In this document: piece after piece, positions 33,256-42,624 of the stretch
Layout of the letters: every line of letters starts with the position of its first letter
Numbering within the stretch: the first letter of the stretch is position 1
Assembly: GCF_014692495.1 (NCBI RefSeq)
Contig: NZ_JACOIJ010000015.1
Coordinates: 1-64,000, forward strand
Direction: 5' to 3'
DNA: 64,000 nt
From: Sphingobacterium litopenaei
Lineage (GTDB): Bacteria > Bacteroidota > Bacteroidia > Sphingobacteriales > Sphingobacteriaceae
Notes under the pieces: model-generated
The model's input: only the letters and a program-made list of their open reading frames with translations
What the model was told of the DNA's origin: nothing
Databases searched by the model: none
Made by a program: the position numbers and the translations under genes

Positions 33256-34201
33256 ATTTTCTGATTATATATGTTTTATAAATTAGATATATACCGCTTG
33301 ATACTAACAAAAGAGTTATTGCAAAAATAACCTGATACTTAAAAAGATCATCAGTGATAAATAAAACAGCCAATCCTATCACAAATTGTACCAAACCATA
33401 CATAAATGAAACCACCAACTTATTTTTTCCAGCCTCATTTCCCAGATATTGATATAAATGCGAGCGGTGCGCTTCAAATATATTCTCTTTTAGATACAGT
33501 CTTCTTACAATAGTCCAAATAGAATCTATGCCATAAACGACTAAAAATAATATATAGAGGAAGTTACCTGTTTGCAAAATCAATTTTCCTAAAGCAAAAA
33601 GAATTATAAAAGCAATTGCAACGGATCCCACATCACCAGCAAAACATTTAGCTTTTGTACGAAAATTAAAAAAAGCAAAAACCAATATTCCTAAAATGGA
33701 AAAAATTAATAAGTCTTGATGAATAAAATTTAGTTTATAGTTTTCTATCAATAGCAATGAACCTACAGCTAAACTATAACAAGCAGTTATACCATTAATT
33801 CCATCCATGAAATTGTACGCGTTAATAACTCCAACAATAATAATAAATGCTATAATTAAATAGTACCATGGAAAGGTAAATATTTGCAATTCATAGGCCA
33901 TTAATAAAACTGATATAAAATGGACAAATAGTCTTACCCTATTAGACAAAGTCAGAACATCATCAGCAAACGACACAACAGTCATTAAGGTCAATCCAAG
34001 AAAAAACCATGGATATTGACAGCCTGAATAAATAAAATATATCATTGCTGCGATATAGAAAATAATACCTCCCCCTCGTAAGGTGATTTGCGTATGTGAT
34101 GATCGCTCATTTGGCTTGTCAATAATATTATAGCGATCTGCAACTTTGAAGTATGCTAATTCAAGTAAAAATAATATAATAAATATTATGCAATATATCA
34201 T
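33245..34201 (-). CDS. WecA/WbpL-like undecaprenyl-phosphate sugar-1-phosphate transferase
   Basis: The 318-residue membrane protein of the MraY/WecA family has about ten transmembrane helices. Key motifs are the Asp pair in SFADDVLTLSNRVR, NFMDGINGITACYS and KCFAGDVGSVAIAF, with the His motif EAHRSHLYQYL. It links the first sugar phosphate to the lipid carrier in the inner membrane. Its gene follows an SDR gene as in the wbpV-wbpL type pair, suggesting an N-acetyl-fucosamine or quinovosamine primer. Confidence 0.88.
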   Translation of the reverse strand: MIYCIIFIILFLLELAYFKVADRYNIIDKPNERSSHTQITLRGGGIIFYIAAMIYFIYSGCQYPWFFLGLTLMTVVSFADDVLTLSNRVRLFVHFISVLLMAYELQIFTFPWYYLIIAFIIIVGVINAYNFMDGINGITACYSLAVGSLLLIENYKLNFIHQDLLIFSILGILVFAFFNFRTKAKCFAGDVGSVAIAFIILFALGKLILQTGNFLYILFLVVYGIDSIWTIVRRLYLKENIFEAHRSHLYQYLGNEAGKNKLVVSFMYGLVQFVIGLAVLFITDDLFKYQVIFAITLLLVSSGIYLIYKTYIIRKYVK

Positions 34202-34212
34202 TGAGGAACTGA

Positions 34213-35112
34213 TTACTTGGTTTGATTAAATGATTTAATAGTTATTTCTAGGCCTTCTTTGGCTGTAAAAGGCAATTTTTGAATTCCTAATGCATTTTTT
34301 ATTTTTTTATTTGAGACTAATAAACTGGATGTCATTTTCTTTAGTCTCTTTGTATTTAAAGGAATTGGAAGAAAATCACCCATTTTAGCTAATCCATTTA
34401 TAAGAAATTTTGGTAAAGATACATTAGGAACCTTTTTTTCCGTAACAGTTTTAATAACAGTAATAATGTCATTAGTAGAAATTGACTCATCATCAGCTAC
34501 ATGATAAATACCAGAAAGCAACATTTCCTTTTTTTCAATTATTTGCTTAATGAAAAAGTTAAAATTTCCAATCGATATAAAGGACCTACTATTAGTAAAC
34601 GAAGCCAGAGGATAAGGAATACCCTTCGAAATTAAACTGTATAATAACCCCAAATTGCCCTTATCACCAGGTCCATGAACCATTGGAGGTCGAACTATAA
34701 TTAATTTCTTCCCTTCAGGCAATGCTTGATTTAAAAGCCACTCTTCAGCGACTCTTTTAGATATTCCATATAAAGATATAGGATAGCATATAGCATTTTC
34801 ATCTAAGGGATGAATGGACTCATATTCTTCAACTGCTGCTAAAGAGCTTATATGTATAAAAAGAGAAGCTTTCGATTTTATATATTCCTCAAAAATATTC
34901 TTTAATAAAGCTACATTAGCATAATAATAATCTTCTTGAGTTGCCATTCCTTTATGATCATGAGCTTTTCCTACTAGATTAATTATTACATCAGCACATT
35001 TAAACCTTTCATTCCAATTATTACTACGTAAGGAAACACCTATAGAATCAGGTAAATCTTTAATTAAACTTTTACCAATAAATCCTGAACTACCTAAAAT
35101 TAAAATTTTCAT
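34213..35112 (-). CDS. NAD-dependent epimerase/dehydratase (extended SDR, WbpV-like)
   Basis: The 299-residue extended SDR has the nucleotide-binding GSSGFIGKSL at the N-terminus, a serine in HISSLAAVEE and the catalytic YGISKRVAEEW. IIVRPPMVHGPGDKGNLGLL is the usual substrate-side loop. Proteins of this size beside a WecA-like transferase are typically 4-keto-sugar reductases making UDP-QuiNAc or UDP-FucNAc for the lipid-linked primer. That role is inferred from neighbours. Confidence 0.8.
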   Translation of the reverse strand: MKILILGSSGFIGKSLIKDLPDSIGVSLRSNNWNERFKCADVIINLVGKAHDHKGMATQEDYYYANVALLKNIFEEYIKSKASLFIHISSLAAVEEYESIHPLDENAICYPISLYGISKRVAEEWLLNQALPEGKKLIIVRPPMVHGPGDKGNLGLLYSLISKGIPYPLASFTNSRSFISIGNFNFFIKQIIEKKEMLLSGIYHVADDESISTNDIITVIKTVTEKKVPNVSLPKFLINGLAKMGDFLPIPLNTKRLKKMTSSLLVSNKKIKNALGIQKLPFTAKEGLEITIKSFNQTK

Positions 35113-35116
35113 TATC

Positions 35117-36991
35117 TCAATTTCTACGAGTTAAATTTAAATTAAATCTTTTAGATATATCTTTAAGAATTATAGGCACAACCACATCTGTAGCTCTTAA
35201 GGTAAAATGATCATTATCAAAAAAATAAGGGCTTTCAGTAATTTGCAATTCTGGAAAATACATTGGATAAAGATCAAAATAATTATTCACAGAGGATTTT
35301 AAAATATTATTTAATTTCTCTCCATCCGTATTAATATAATTAACATTTTCTTTGTAATAATAATTTAATGCTACCGAAGTAGGATAAGGAATTCTGTAAA
35401 ATACACTTTGACCAAGTATTAAATATTTACTATTTAAACCCTCCATATATTTATCTAAATTTTTGAATTCAGCAACAAATTCCTTTTGACTATAACCCCT
35501 TAGCTTATAGTTGTACCAATGAGCTGAAATTAATACTAAATCAAACTTCTCAAGATTATTAGGTAAATAATCCATTAATACAAAGTTCATAACCGACTTA
35601 GGACCTTTTGCTCCTTTTGTATTTAATAAAGGAAGTGCTCCCGAAGTTGTAATTTGAACTATATTATACTGTGATGTATCAATTAATTGTGATAAGGAGA
35701 GATAATATTGAGCGGCATGACTGTCTCCAGTTAAAAGAATATTCTTCTTTCTGTTATTAATAATAAGGCAACCATTCTTTTTTAAAGTTTCTAAATTATC
35801 GGAATGACATTTAATATTAAATTGAGAATCACGGTCATAATTATCTCTAAATTCCGTCAAATTTATAATTTCCTTAGAATATTTTTTCTCCAATGGGTTA
35901 AAATACAAAAGAATTAACATTATTGAAATAGAACAAACGCTAATGAAAAAAATCTTTCTAGTACCAATTTCGTATGCTTTATTTTCAACATAATAGTACG
36001 AAACACACGATATTAAAATAGCAAATAGAAAAAGACAAAACACACCATTTAATGTATACTCTCCTCTATAACCATATATAACAATTAATGGCCAATGCCA
36101 TAAATAAAGTGAATAGGATATCTTTCCAAAAAACTGAACTATTTTAAACTCCAACAATTTGCTATTAACATTTAATAAAATTATTCCTAGTGTAATAAGA
36201 GCGGGAAAAACCGTATAAATAGAAGGCCATAATAAACCCTCGGATAGAAAATAAATACAAGAAAATAATAAAATAAATAAAACAACACATATTATTTCAC
36301 GATATTTTTTGCTTATACTCTCTTTTACATTTTTCTCATATAGAAATCCAATGCCTCCTAAAAACATTTCCCAAGCTCTAAACGGAGTACCATAAAAAAC
36401 ATATTTGGAATATTTATCAGGCATTAGATAATTAAAGTATAACATTAATATAAATGAGGAAAATAGAATGGAGAGAAAAATTATGTTGAACTTATTTTTG
36501 TTATTCAAATATGCTTTTTTTAATGGCAATAGAAGTAATGGATAAAGCATATAAAACTGCCATTCTACTGATAGTGACCAGGTATGAAGAAATACGTTAG
36601 ATTGTGCTGAGGGATGAAAATAACTTGAGTTAAGTGCATAATAAAAATTTGATAAAAATAAACTTGACCAAATTCCATTTTTATTTACTTGTTCATAATC
36701 TTTTGGAAGATATAAAAACATGCAATAAAAAACAATTAATAGAATTAAAATAATAAGAGCAGGAACAATTCTATCAAAACGTCTTTTATAAAATGATTTT
36801 AATGTAAAATTATCTTTTGCAAAAGATGTTAGGATAATTTTGGTCATTAAATAACCACTTATAACAAAAAATATATCTACACCAGCATATCCTCCTTCAA
36901 AACCTGATACTCCGTAATGAAATAAAACAACGACTAATACTGCAAAAGCTCTTAGAGCTCCAATATCGTATCTGAACTTCATATTTGACAT
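35117..36991 (-). CDS. OafA/YrhL-like acyltransferase with SGNH domain
   Basis: The 624-residue protein has an N-terminal Acyl_transf_3 membrane domain of about ten helices (IGALRAFAVLVVVLFHYGVS, GVDIFFVISGYLM, FLHTWSLSVEWQFYML). A C-terminal SGNH-hydrolase domain follows, with ILLTGDSHAAQYYL and the late Asp-x-x-His FFDNDHFTLRA. Such proteins move acetyl groups across the membrane and place them on surface polysaccharide. The gene is only 4 bp from the SDR gene. Confidence 0.92.
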   Translation of the reverse strand: MSNMKFRYDIGALRAFAVLVVVLFHYGVSGFEGGYAGVDIFFVISGYLMTKIILTSFAKDNFTLKSFYKRRFDRIVPALIILILLIVFYCMFLYLPKDYEQVNKNGIWSSLFLSNFYYALNSSYFHPSAQSNVFLHTWSLSVEWQFYMLYPLLLLPLKKAYLNNKNKFNIIFLSILFSSFILMLYFNYLMPDKYSKYVFYGTPFRAWEMFLGGIGFLYEKNVKESISKKYREIICVVLFILLFSCIYFLSEGLLWPSIYTVFPALITLGIILLNVNSKLLEFKIVQFFGKISYSLYLWHWPLIVIYGYRGEYTLNGVFCLFLFAILISCVSYYYVENKAYEIGTRKIFFISVCSISIMLILLYFNPLEKKYSKEIINLTEFRDNYDRDSQFNIKCHSDNLETLKKNGCLIINNRKKNILLTGDSHAAQYYLSLSQLIDTSQYNIVQITTSGALPLLNTKGAKGPKSVMNFVLMDYLPNNLEKFDLVLISAHWYNYKLRGYSQKEFVAEFKNLDKYMEGLNSKYLILGQSVFYRIPYPTSVALNYYYKENVNYINTDGEKLNNILKSSVNNYFDLYPMYFPELQITESPYFFDNDHFTLRATDVVVPIILKDISKRFNLNLTRRN

Positions 36992-37000
36992 TTTAATATG

Positions 37001-38206
37001 TTATTTTTTTTGATTATTATCAATTTCAAGCAACTTATTTAAATAAGCTATTGCCAAAACATCTCTATTAAAATTTTTTAAAGCTAATAACTTTGCATTT
37101 ACTGCCAATTCATCCCTATAACTTCTGTCGTAAGCAATTTTCAATATAGCTTCTGAAAACTGTTGAGGTTCATAAGGTTCTACATTAATACCACAATTAG
37201 TAGAAGAGACTAATTCTTTAATCCACCCTTTCGTAGATTGAATAATTGGAACACCAGCCGCAAATGAATCAAACATTTTATTGGGTGAGCTGGTATGAAG
37301 TACTGGTAAATCCTTAAATGTCACAAAACTTGCTTCCACTCTAGAGAACCATTTAATTACCTCAGTTTTTGGCATAATACCTAAAAATTCAACATTCGTA
37401 AGGTTATAATTTCGCACTAAATTTTCCAAATGCTTTCTTTCTGCACCTTCTCCAATGACTAGCCACAAAATATTTGGATCTGTTATGAGTCTCATTCCCT
37501 CAATTACTTGTTCTACTTCGTCCATTAAACCCAAGGATCCAGCATACAAAAACAGCTTCTTTCCAGCATATTTTTCAGGAATCTTCTTATCATCTTCTGA
37601 TATATTCGAGAACAATTCTACATCTGATGCATTAGTTATAACTAAAGTATTCGTATTGGGGCATTTTTTTAGCACACCTTGCTCCATCCCTCTACTGCAA
37701 GGAATAACTAAAGAAGAATTTCTATAACATAATTTTTCAAACCACACAGCTATCTTTTGAACCAAAGAATTATTAAGCTTGCCTAATTCAATTGCACCGT
37801 CTGGCCATAAATCACGAACCTCAAAAATCATAGCCTTTTTTCTAAACCATTTAGTCAAAAGCGCAGGTAATCCTACCGTGATAGGCCCAGAACTGGCTAA
37901 TACAACATCACACTTTAAAGTAAGTGCAAAATAACAAGACATAAAAGAAAAAATGAGGGCTTTAAAAGCTCGTTTTAAAACATTATCTCTATTAGAGTCA
38001 GCAGAATTTATAACCACTAAATCAATGCCCTCAACATTTTGTCTCTCTATGAATTTTGAAGCTCTTATATCTGATTTTTCATATGGGGAAGTTACAACTG
38101 TAACCTTATGGCCTTTATCCACCCATCTTTTTGTTAATTCATACATCCTAGTGCTCCATTTACCTTTTGGAGTTCCAAAATATTGATAAAAAATTAAAAT
38201 CTGCAT
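37001..38206 (-). CDS. Glycosyltransferase family 4 (WbuB-like)
   Basis: The 401-residue GT-B enzyme begins QILIFYQYFGTPKGKWSTRM and has VVLASSGPITVGLPALL then FEVRDLWPDGAIELG in the N-terminal Rossmann domain, as in WbuB. The C-terminal nucleotide-binding half has LFLYAGSLGLMDEVEQVIEG and SPNKMFDSFAAGVPII. WbuB adds N-acetyl-fucosamine to the lipid-linked primer; here the acceptor is unknown. It probably acts early in repeat-unit assembly because it neighbours the initiating genes. Confidence 0.88.
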   Translation of the reverse strand: MQILIFYQYFGTPKGKWSTRMYELTKRWVDKGHKVTVVTSPYEKSDIRASKFIERQNVEGIDLVVINSADSNRDNVLKRAFKALIFSFMSCYFALTLKCDVVLASSGPITVGLPALLTKWFRKKAMIFEVRDLWPDGAIELGKLNNSLVQKIAVWFEKLCYRNSSLVIPCSRGMEQGVLKKCPNTNTLVITNASDVELFSNISEDDKKIPEKYAGKKLFLYAGSLGLMDEVEQVIEGMRLITDPNILWLVIGEGAERKHLENLVRNYNLTNVEFLGIMPKTEVIKWFSRVEASFVTFKDLPVLHTSSPNKMFDSFAAGVPIIQSTKGWIKELVSSTNCGINVEPYEPQQFSEAILKIAYDRSYRDELAVNAKLLALKNFNRDVLAIAYLNKLLEIDNNQKK

Positions 38207-38211
38207 TTAGA

Positions 38212-39330
38212 CTAACTATTTAAGATATTGATATAAAACTTTGAAATATTTGACCATCGAAACTTTTCAAAATCAATTTTATTGATTTCTTTTTTATAAA
38301 GCTTATAATTAGTAATTAGACTTTTTAAACCTCCAACTATACTTGATAAATCATGAGGATCAATAGCTTCTCCTATTTTTTCTTGAAATACTCCATCAAC
38401 TCCTTCATTTTGGGAATATAACAAAGGTAAACCTTGACTTAATGCTTCTATATAAACTAATCCAAAAGTTTCCCTATAAGAGGGCATAACAAAAAAACTT
38501 GAATCTCTAAAGAACCTAACAATTTCCTTCTTATCTTGAACTTCACCTAAAAAACTAATCCATGGTTTAGACTTCACTAAAGCAGATATTTTCCCATTTA
38601 TATCTTTATATCCCCCAATAATCTTTAAGCTTATTTTAGGATGCTTCTCTCGAATTATTTCTAAAGCGGATATTAATTTTTGTACATTTTTACGTTTTTC
38701 GAATGAACCTACATATACAAAATCAAAACAATGAGATTTATCTACATTTTGTTGATTATCTATCCAATATTCATCTATCCCATTATTTAAAATTGTCGAT
38801 CTATGGTCCAAATCGATAGGAAGTCTTGATTTCAAATAAAAATTATTAACCACCTTCCTTTTAATTGCGTGCGAAATATAAAACACATGTTTTGCGTGTT
38901 TTATAATATTTAAAGCAAGTGGTAATAGATCCGGTCTATACTTAAAAAAAACATCTACATCAGTTGACCTTATAGATACTGTGTAAGGTATGTTAAATTC
39001 ATTAAATAATTTATACGCTAGAAAACCATCGCTAAATAAAGTAGTAGCCAATGAGAAATCTATATTTTTTCCGATAATAACTTCTAATAGCTGTTTATAA
39101 AGAAACTGAATTTTATATTCAAATATTATTAAATGAAGTTTATTTAGTTTATTTGAATAAAAAATAGAAGACTCTGGTTGTTTATATTTAAATACATTTT
39201 TACCAACATGATTTTGATTTCTCAAAGGATGAAAAACAAATTGAATACACCCCCTATCATCTAACGACTTATATAAATTTGTATGAACCTTTGAGTATGC
39301 AAAATCATTGCAAATATGAAGTAATCTCAC
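38212..39330 (-). CDS. Glycosyltransferase family 4
   Basis: The 372-residue GT-B enzyme has a C-terminal half with DFVYVGSFEKRKNVQKLISA, the strand KISLKIIGGYKD and the EX7E motif in MPSYRETFGLVYIEALSQGL. The N-terminal half is rich in Asn/Lys/Tyr and less conserved. It transfers an unknown sugar to the lipid-linked repeat unit at the cytoplasmic face. The start follows the usual MRLLHICNDF Rossmann strand. Confidence 0.88.
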   Translation of the reverse strand: MRLLHICNDFAYSKVHTNLYKSLDDRGCIQFVFHPLRNQNHVGKNVFKYKQPESSIFYSNKLNKLHLIIFEYKIQFLYKQLLEVIIGKNIDFSLATTLFSDGFLAYKLFNEFNIPYTVSIRSTDVDVFFKYRPDLLPLALNIIKHAKHVFYISHAIKRKVVNNFYLKSRLPIDLDHRSTILNNGIDEYWIDNQQNVDKSHCFDFVYVGSFEKRKNVQKLISALEIIREKHPKISLKIIGGYKDINGKISALVKSKPWISFLGEVQDKKEIVRFFRDSSFFVMPSYRETFGLVYIEALSQGLPLLYSQNEGVDGVFQEKIGEAIDPHDLSSIVGGLKSLITNYKLYKKEINKIDFEKFRWSNISKFYINILNS

Positions 39331-39345
39331 TTTTAAATAATAAAA

Positions 39346-40188
39346 TTATCTGTTATAATAATAATGGAATATGTCATCTTGACTATAATTTCGGAATTTA
39401 TTATTGTGGTCCTTCTTTTTATATTTTTCATAATTTTTAGTCATAGGATCCCAGTACACAATGCCATTAATACTTCTTCCCTCAAAAGAAAATGTGAATA
39501 TTCTTTCTATATAATTAACATAACTTATTTTATCCAAAATCTGAGTTCCCCAACTTTTATTATAAGGGTGAACCATGTACCACGTAAAAGGTATCACTAA
39601 TTTGTTATACTTTACGGCTAATTTTAACGTCTCTCTTAAATTAATATCTATATGGCTATAATTTTTATCTAAACCTTTGTTTTCGCTATTAGAAAAATTT
39701 AAATACAACGAAGGAAATATAACATCACTTATTTTAATAATTTTGTCAATTCTTGATTGATCGATATTATACCTTGATAGAGTTTTAAAGGGAATACCAT
39801 AAAATCCAATTTTTACATTCGGTCTTAATTTTTTACACAATTTCAAAATATTCAAGAAATGATTTTCAGCGTTAATAAAACGTTTTGAATTTATAGCTCT
39901 GTCCCTTAAATCCTTATAGAGTTGATTCTCCAAATCAATGCAGAAAATCCCCACATCATTTTTATTTGGAAATTTTGAAACTATAAACTTCTCAATATTT
40001 AAATAATTTACCGTACCATCATTATTTGGATCAATAGTTCCACCATATATAATGGCTATAGATTTAAATACATAACGGCTATTTGATACTTTAGGCTTTT
40101 CTTTGTTAATATAAATAACTCTATTAGTTTGACCAAAACCAATAAAATAAATCAAAACCATTAAAATAGACAAAAAAATATTTTTCAT
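39346..40188 (-). CDS. Secreted TIM-barrel glycosidase-like protein in the polysaccharide operon
   Basis: The 280-residue protein has a signal peptide (ending YFIGFGQ). Barrel-type strands are KSIAIIYGGTIDPNNDG, VGIFCIDLENQLYKDLRD (Asp85-x-Glu87), VKIGFYGIPF, DVIFPSLYLN, LVIPFTWYMVHPYN and NGIVYWDP. The D-x-E pair at the end of a strand and the order of strands recall hyaluronidase-like (GH56-like) folds. The similarity is only by pattern. It may trim or edit the polymer outside the membrane. The start overlaps the polymerase stop by ATGA. Confidence 0.55.
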   Translation of the reverse strand: MKNIFLSILMVLIYFIGFGQTNRVIYINKEKPKVSNSRYVFKSIAIIYGGTIDPNNDGTVNYLNIEKFIVSKFPNKNDVGIFCIDLENQLYKDLRDRAINSKRFINAENHFLNILKLCKKLRPNVKIGFYGIPFKTLSRYNIDQSRIDKIIKISDVIFPSLYLNFSNSENKGLDKNYSHIDINLRETLKLAVKYNKLVIPFTWYMVHPYNKSWGTQILDKISYVNYIERIFTFSFEGRSINGIVYWDPMTKNYEKYKKKDHNNKFRNYSQDDIFHYYYNR

Positions 40189-41381
40189 TCTCCTTTTATT
40201 TTTATACCGGCAATTATCCCCATTGATATGAATAGGGCATTACTTAAATATATAGACTCTGTAAAATTATAGTGGATTAAAGATTGTACAAAAAATATAA
40301 TAACCCATGTATATTTATTATCATATCTTAATAGAGCAAAAGACTTCGAAAATATATATATTAAAAATATTAAAAATGACAAAAAACCAATCAGTCCAGT
40401 GGCCATCATAATCTCAATAAAAATATTATGAGGATAAATTCCCCCTATTTCAAGTCTTCCACCTAATAAAGGTGAATCCATAAATTCATTTAATGAATTG
40501 TCCCATAGAGTCAAACGAGTACTAGCCGAATTATCGTTTGATATATTATTAAGGTTTTCTAATCTATCAAATATTCCAGAACCAACCTTAAAAAACAACC
40601 AAATAAAAAGTGGAGTAGAAAATAAAATGATTTGTATAAATTTGATTCTGAAAGTCCTATTTCCATTCACTAATAAAATTATAAGTGTTATTATTAATGC
40701 CAAAAATGCCCCTCGAGAAGAACCTATTAAAGTAAGAATAAAAGAAATCAGTAGAATAGCAATGTAATACAATTTTGTAGGAAAATTATAACCTTTGGAT
40801 GTACTTGATAATTTATAAAGAACTAAACCTATTGTTAATGTAGAAGTATATGCAAGTATTAAAGGGTTAATAGTTTTGGCTTCATATCCTTGGTACTTTG
40901 CTTCTGTTAATCTTCCTATATTTCCTGAAAATATCAAATCACTATATAAATATATAGATGTGATTCCTAATATAAAACCTGCTAAAATAAATGCATTAAT
41001 TATTTCGTTGCCATACTTTTGAAAATCTATCCTTTTAAAAAATATATAAGGAAAAATACAATAAATAATGGTATAAAGACCGAAGTCAAAACTATCTTTA
41101 CTTTCATAAACTACATTACCGAGCAAATCGAGGTAAATCTTTATAAAGTATATAAACCAAAAAAAATAAAGAAAAATAGAAAAGTCAAAATTTTGAGATT
41201 CTTTTATTTTGTTTCTGTAAACTACTAAATATAAAATTATACATAAAGTAATTATAATTCTAAAAGGAATAGAATAAAATCGAGTAAGATCCTCTAGTTT
41301 TAAAGATAACATTAAAACTATACCTATATAGAATCCTATATAAATAAAAAAAGATATTATTCTTACTAAATACTTGTCCAT
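40185..41381 (-). CDS. O-antigen/exopolysaccharide polymerase (Wzy-like)
   Basis: The 398-residue membrane protein has about eleven helices and a periplasmic loop near residues 255-310 (FDRLENLNNISNDNSASTRL, LWDNSLNEFMDSPLLGG, GIYPHNIFIEIMMATGLIGF). The last stretch is the Wzy_C/O-antigen ligase signature. The SSRGAFLALIIT segment is also typical. It polymerises lipid-linked repeat units at the periplasmic face. As the only such protein in the operon it is the likely Wzy. Confidence 0.88.
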   Translation of the reverse strand: MDKYLVRIISFFIYIGFYIGIVLMLSLKLEDLTRFYSIPFRIIITLCIILYLVVYRNKIKESQNFDFSIFLYFFWFIYFIKIYLDLLGNVVYESKDSFDFGLYTIIYCIFPYIFFKRIDFQKYGNEIINAFILAGFILGITSIYLYSDLIFSGNIGRLTEAKYQGYEAKTINPLILAYTSTLTIGLVLYKLSSTSKGYNFPTKLYYIAILLISFILTLIGSSRGAFLALIITLIILLVNGNRTFRIKFIQIILFSTPLFIWLFFKVGSGIFDRLENLNNISNDNSASTRLTLWDNSLNEFMDSPLLGGRLEIGGIYPHNIFIEIMMATGLIGFLSFLIFLIYIFSKSFALLRYDNKYTWVIIFFVQSLIHYNFTESIYLSNALFISMGIIAGIKIKGE

Positions 41382-41480
41382 TTACATAACTCCCTAAGCA
41401 GAGAACCCAGATTAATATTAATTAATAATTTATTATCATTAACATATTAAATTCTAATACTTTGTTGTATTAATTCAAAT

Positions 41481-42623
41481 TTAACTTTTATAATTATATT
41501 CTTTATTTAGTATAGACAGAAATTTTTTACAGTTAGTTTCAACGGAAAATTGAATGGATTTAGATATATTGTTTTCCTTAATGTTTTTCCATTCATTTTT
41601 CATCCGAAAACTACGATTAAAGGCCTCTAGATATCCATTGGTATCAGGAGTTTTAACTAACCATCCATTCAGATTATCGAATATCATCTCAGAAGGTCCT
41701 CCTAAATGATACGCAATAACAGGTTTTCCAGCACCTAAAGCCTCTGCTATACTTATTCCAAATGGTTCAGCATTCCTTCTACCGTTGACAATAATATCAA
41801 CAGATGAATAAAAACATGAAACATCTGAAATCGCACCTAATAGAAAAATACGATTATTTAAATAAATTCCCGCTGCCTCCTTTACTTTGTTTTCAAATTC
41901 TTCACTATCTTTTCCTCCAGCGATTAATAAGCACACATCTTCATTTAATAAATCTGATTCTAAAAATGCTTTAACAACAATGTCTTGTGCTTTATCATGC
42001 GTTATCCTTGCAAGAATTCCGTAAATTACTGTATTTTCAGAAATTCCTAATTCCTGCTTTATGTTACGCGTTATTTCTTTGGGTATAATGCGATCCTTAT
42101 TAAAACCAGGATAAATTACATGTTTACTAATATATCCAATAGACTTCTGTGTATATAAGCTATTTGCTACTGGTTTTATATTCAAAATCCTGAAAATAAA
42201 ATTATAAAACAGATAGGAGAATTTATTGCTAACAATATTTGGCATATGCCAATAAACATTTGTTTTCAAGAATAATCCTAGAAAACCCGACAAGAATAGC
42301 AAATTTGCTCTTCTATAAATAAGAGCTGTGTAATTATTACGAATTAGAGTGGAGGCAAGACGTTTTTTGTTATTTTTGCCATAAACAAATGCTTTAAAAA
42401 TATTTTTAATAATAGTCCATGGGCTACCACTAAAACTAACATTTAAGTTGTCAATTTCATAAACATTTTGAACTAACGATTTATAAATTTCTAATCTTGG
42501 GCCTTTATCTAATATAATCGCATCGACTATAACTCCCTTCTTAACAAATTCTTTAATAAATTGGACTTCACAAGTAAAAACACCTCCATCGTCATTACTA
42601 TTTAATATCTTTAAAATTCGCAT
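41481..42623 (-). CDS. Glycosyltransferase family 4
   Basis: The 380-residue GT-B enzyme begins MRILKILNSNDDGGVFTCEV, with YWHMPNIVSNKFSYLFYNFI midway. The C-terminal half has VIYGILARITHDKAQDIVVK and the EX7E motif in RNAEPFGISIAEALGAGKPV. It is one of three GT4 enzymes in the operon. The substrate is unknown. About 100 bp of AT-rich non-coding DNA separate it from the polymerase gene. Confidence 0.88.
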   Translation of the reverse strand: MRILKILNSNDDGGVFTCEVQFIKEFVKKGVIVDAIILDKGPRLEIYKSLVQNVYEIDNLNVSFSGSPWTIIKNIFKAFVYGKNNKKRLASTLIRNNYTALIYRRANLLFLSGFLGLFLKTNVYWHMPNIVSNKFSYLFYNFIFRILNIKPVANSLYTQKSIGYISKHVIYPGFNKDRIIPKEITRNIKQELGISENTVIYGILARITHDKAQDIVVKAFLESDLLNEDVCLLIAGGKDSEEFENKVKEAAGIYLNNRIFLLGAISDVSCFYSSVDIIVNGRRNAEPFGISIAEALGAGKPVIAYHLGGPSEMIFDNLNGWLVKTPDTNGYLEAFNRSFRMKNEWKNIKENNISKSIQFSVETNCKKFLSILNKEYNYKS

Positions 42624-42624
42624 A

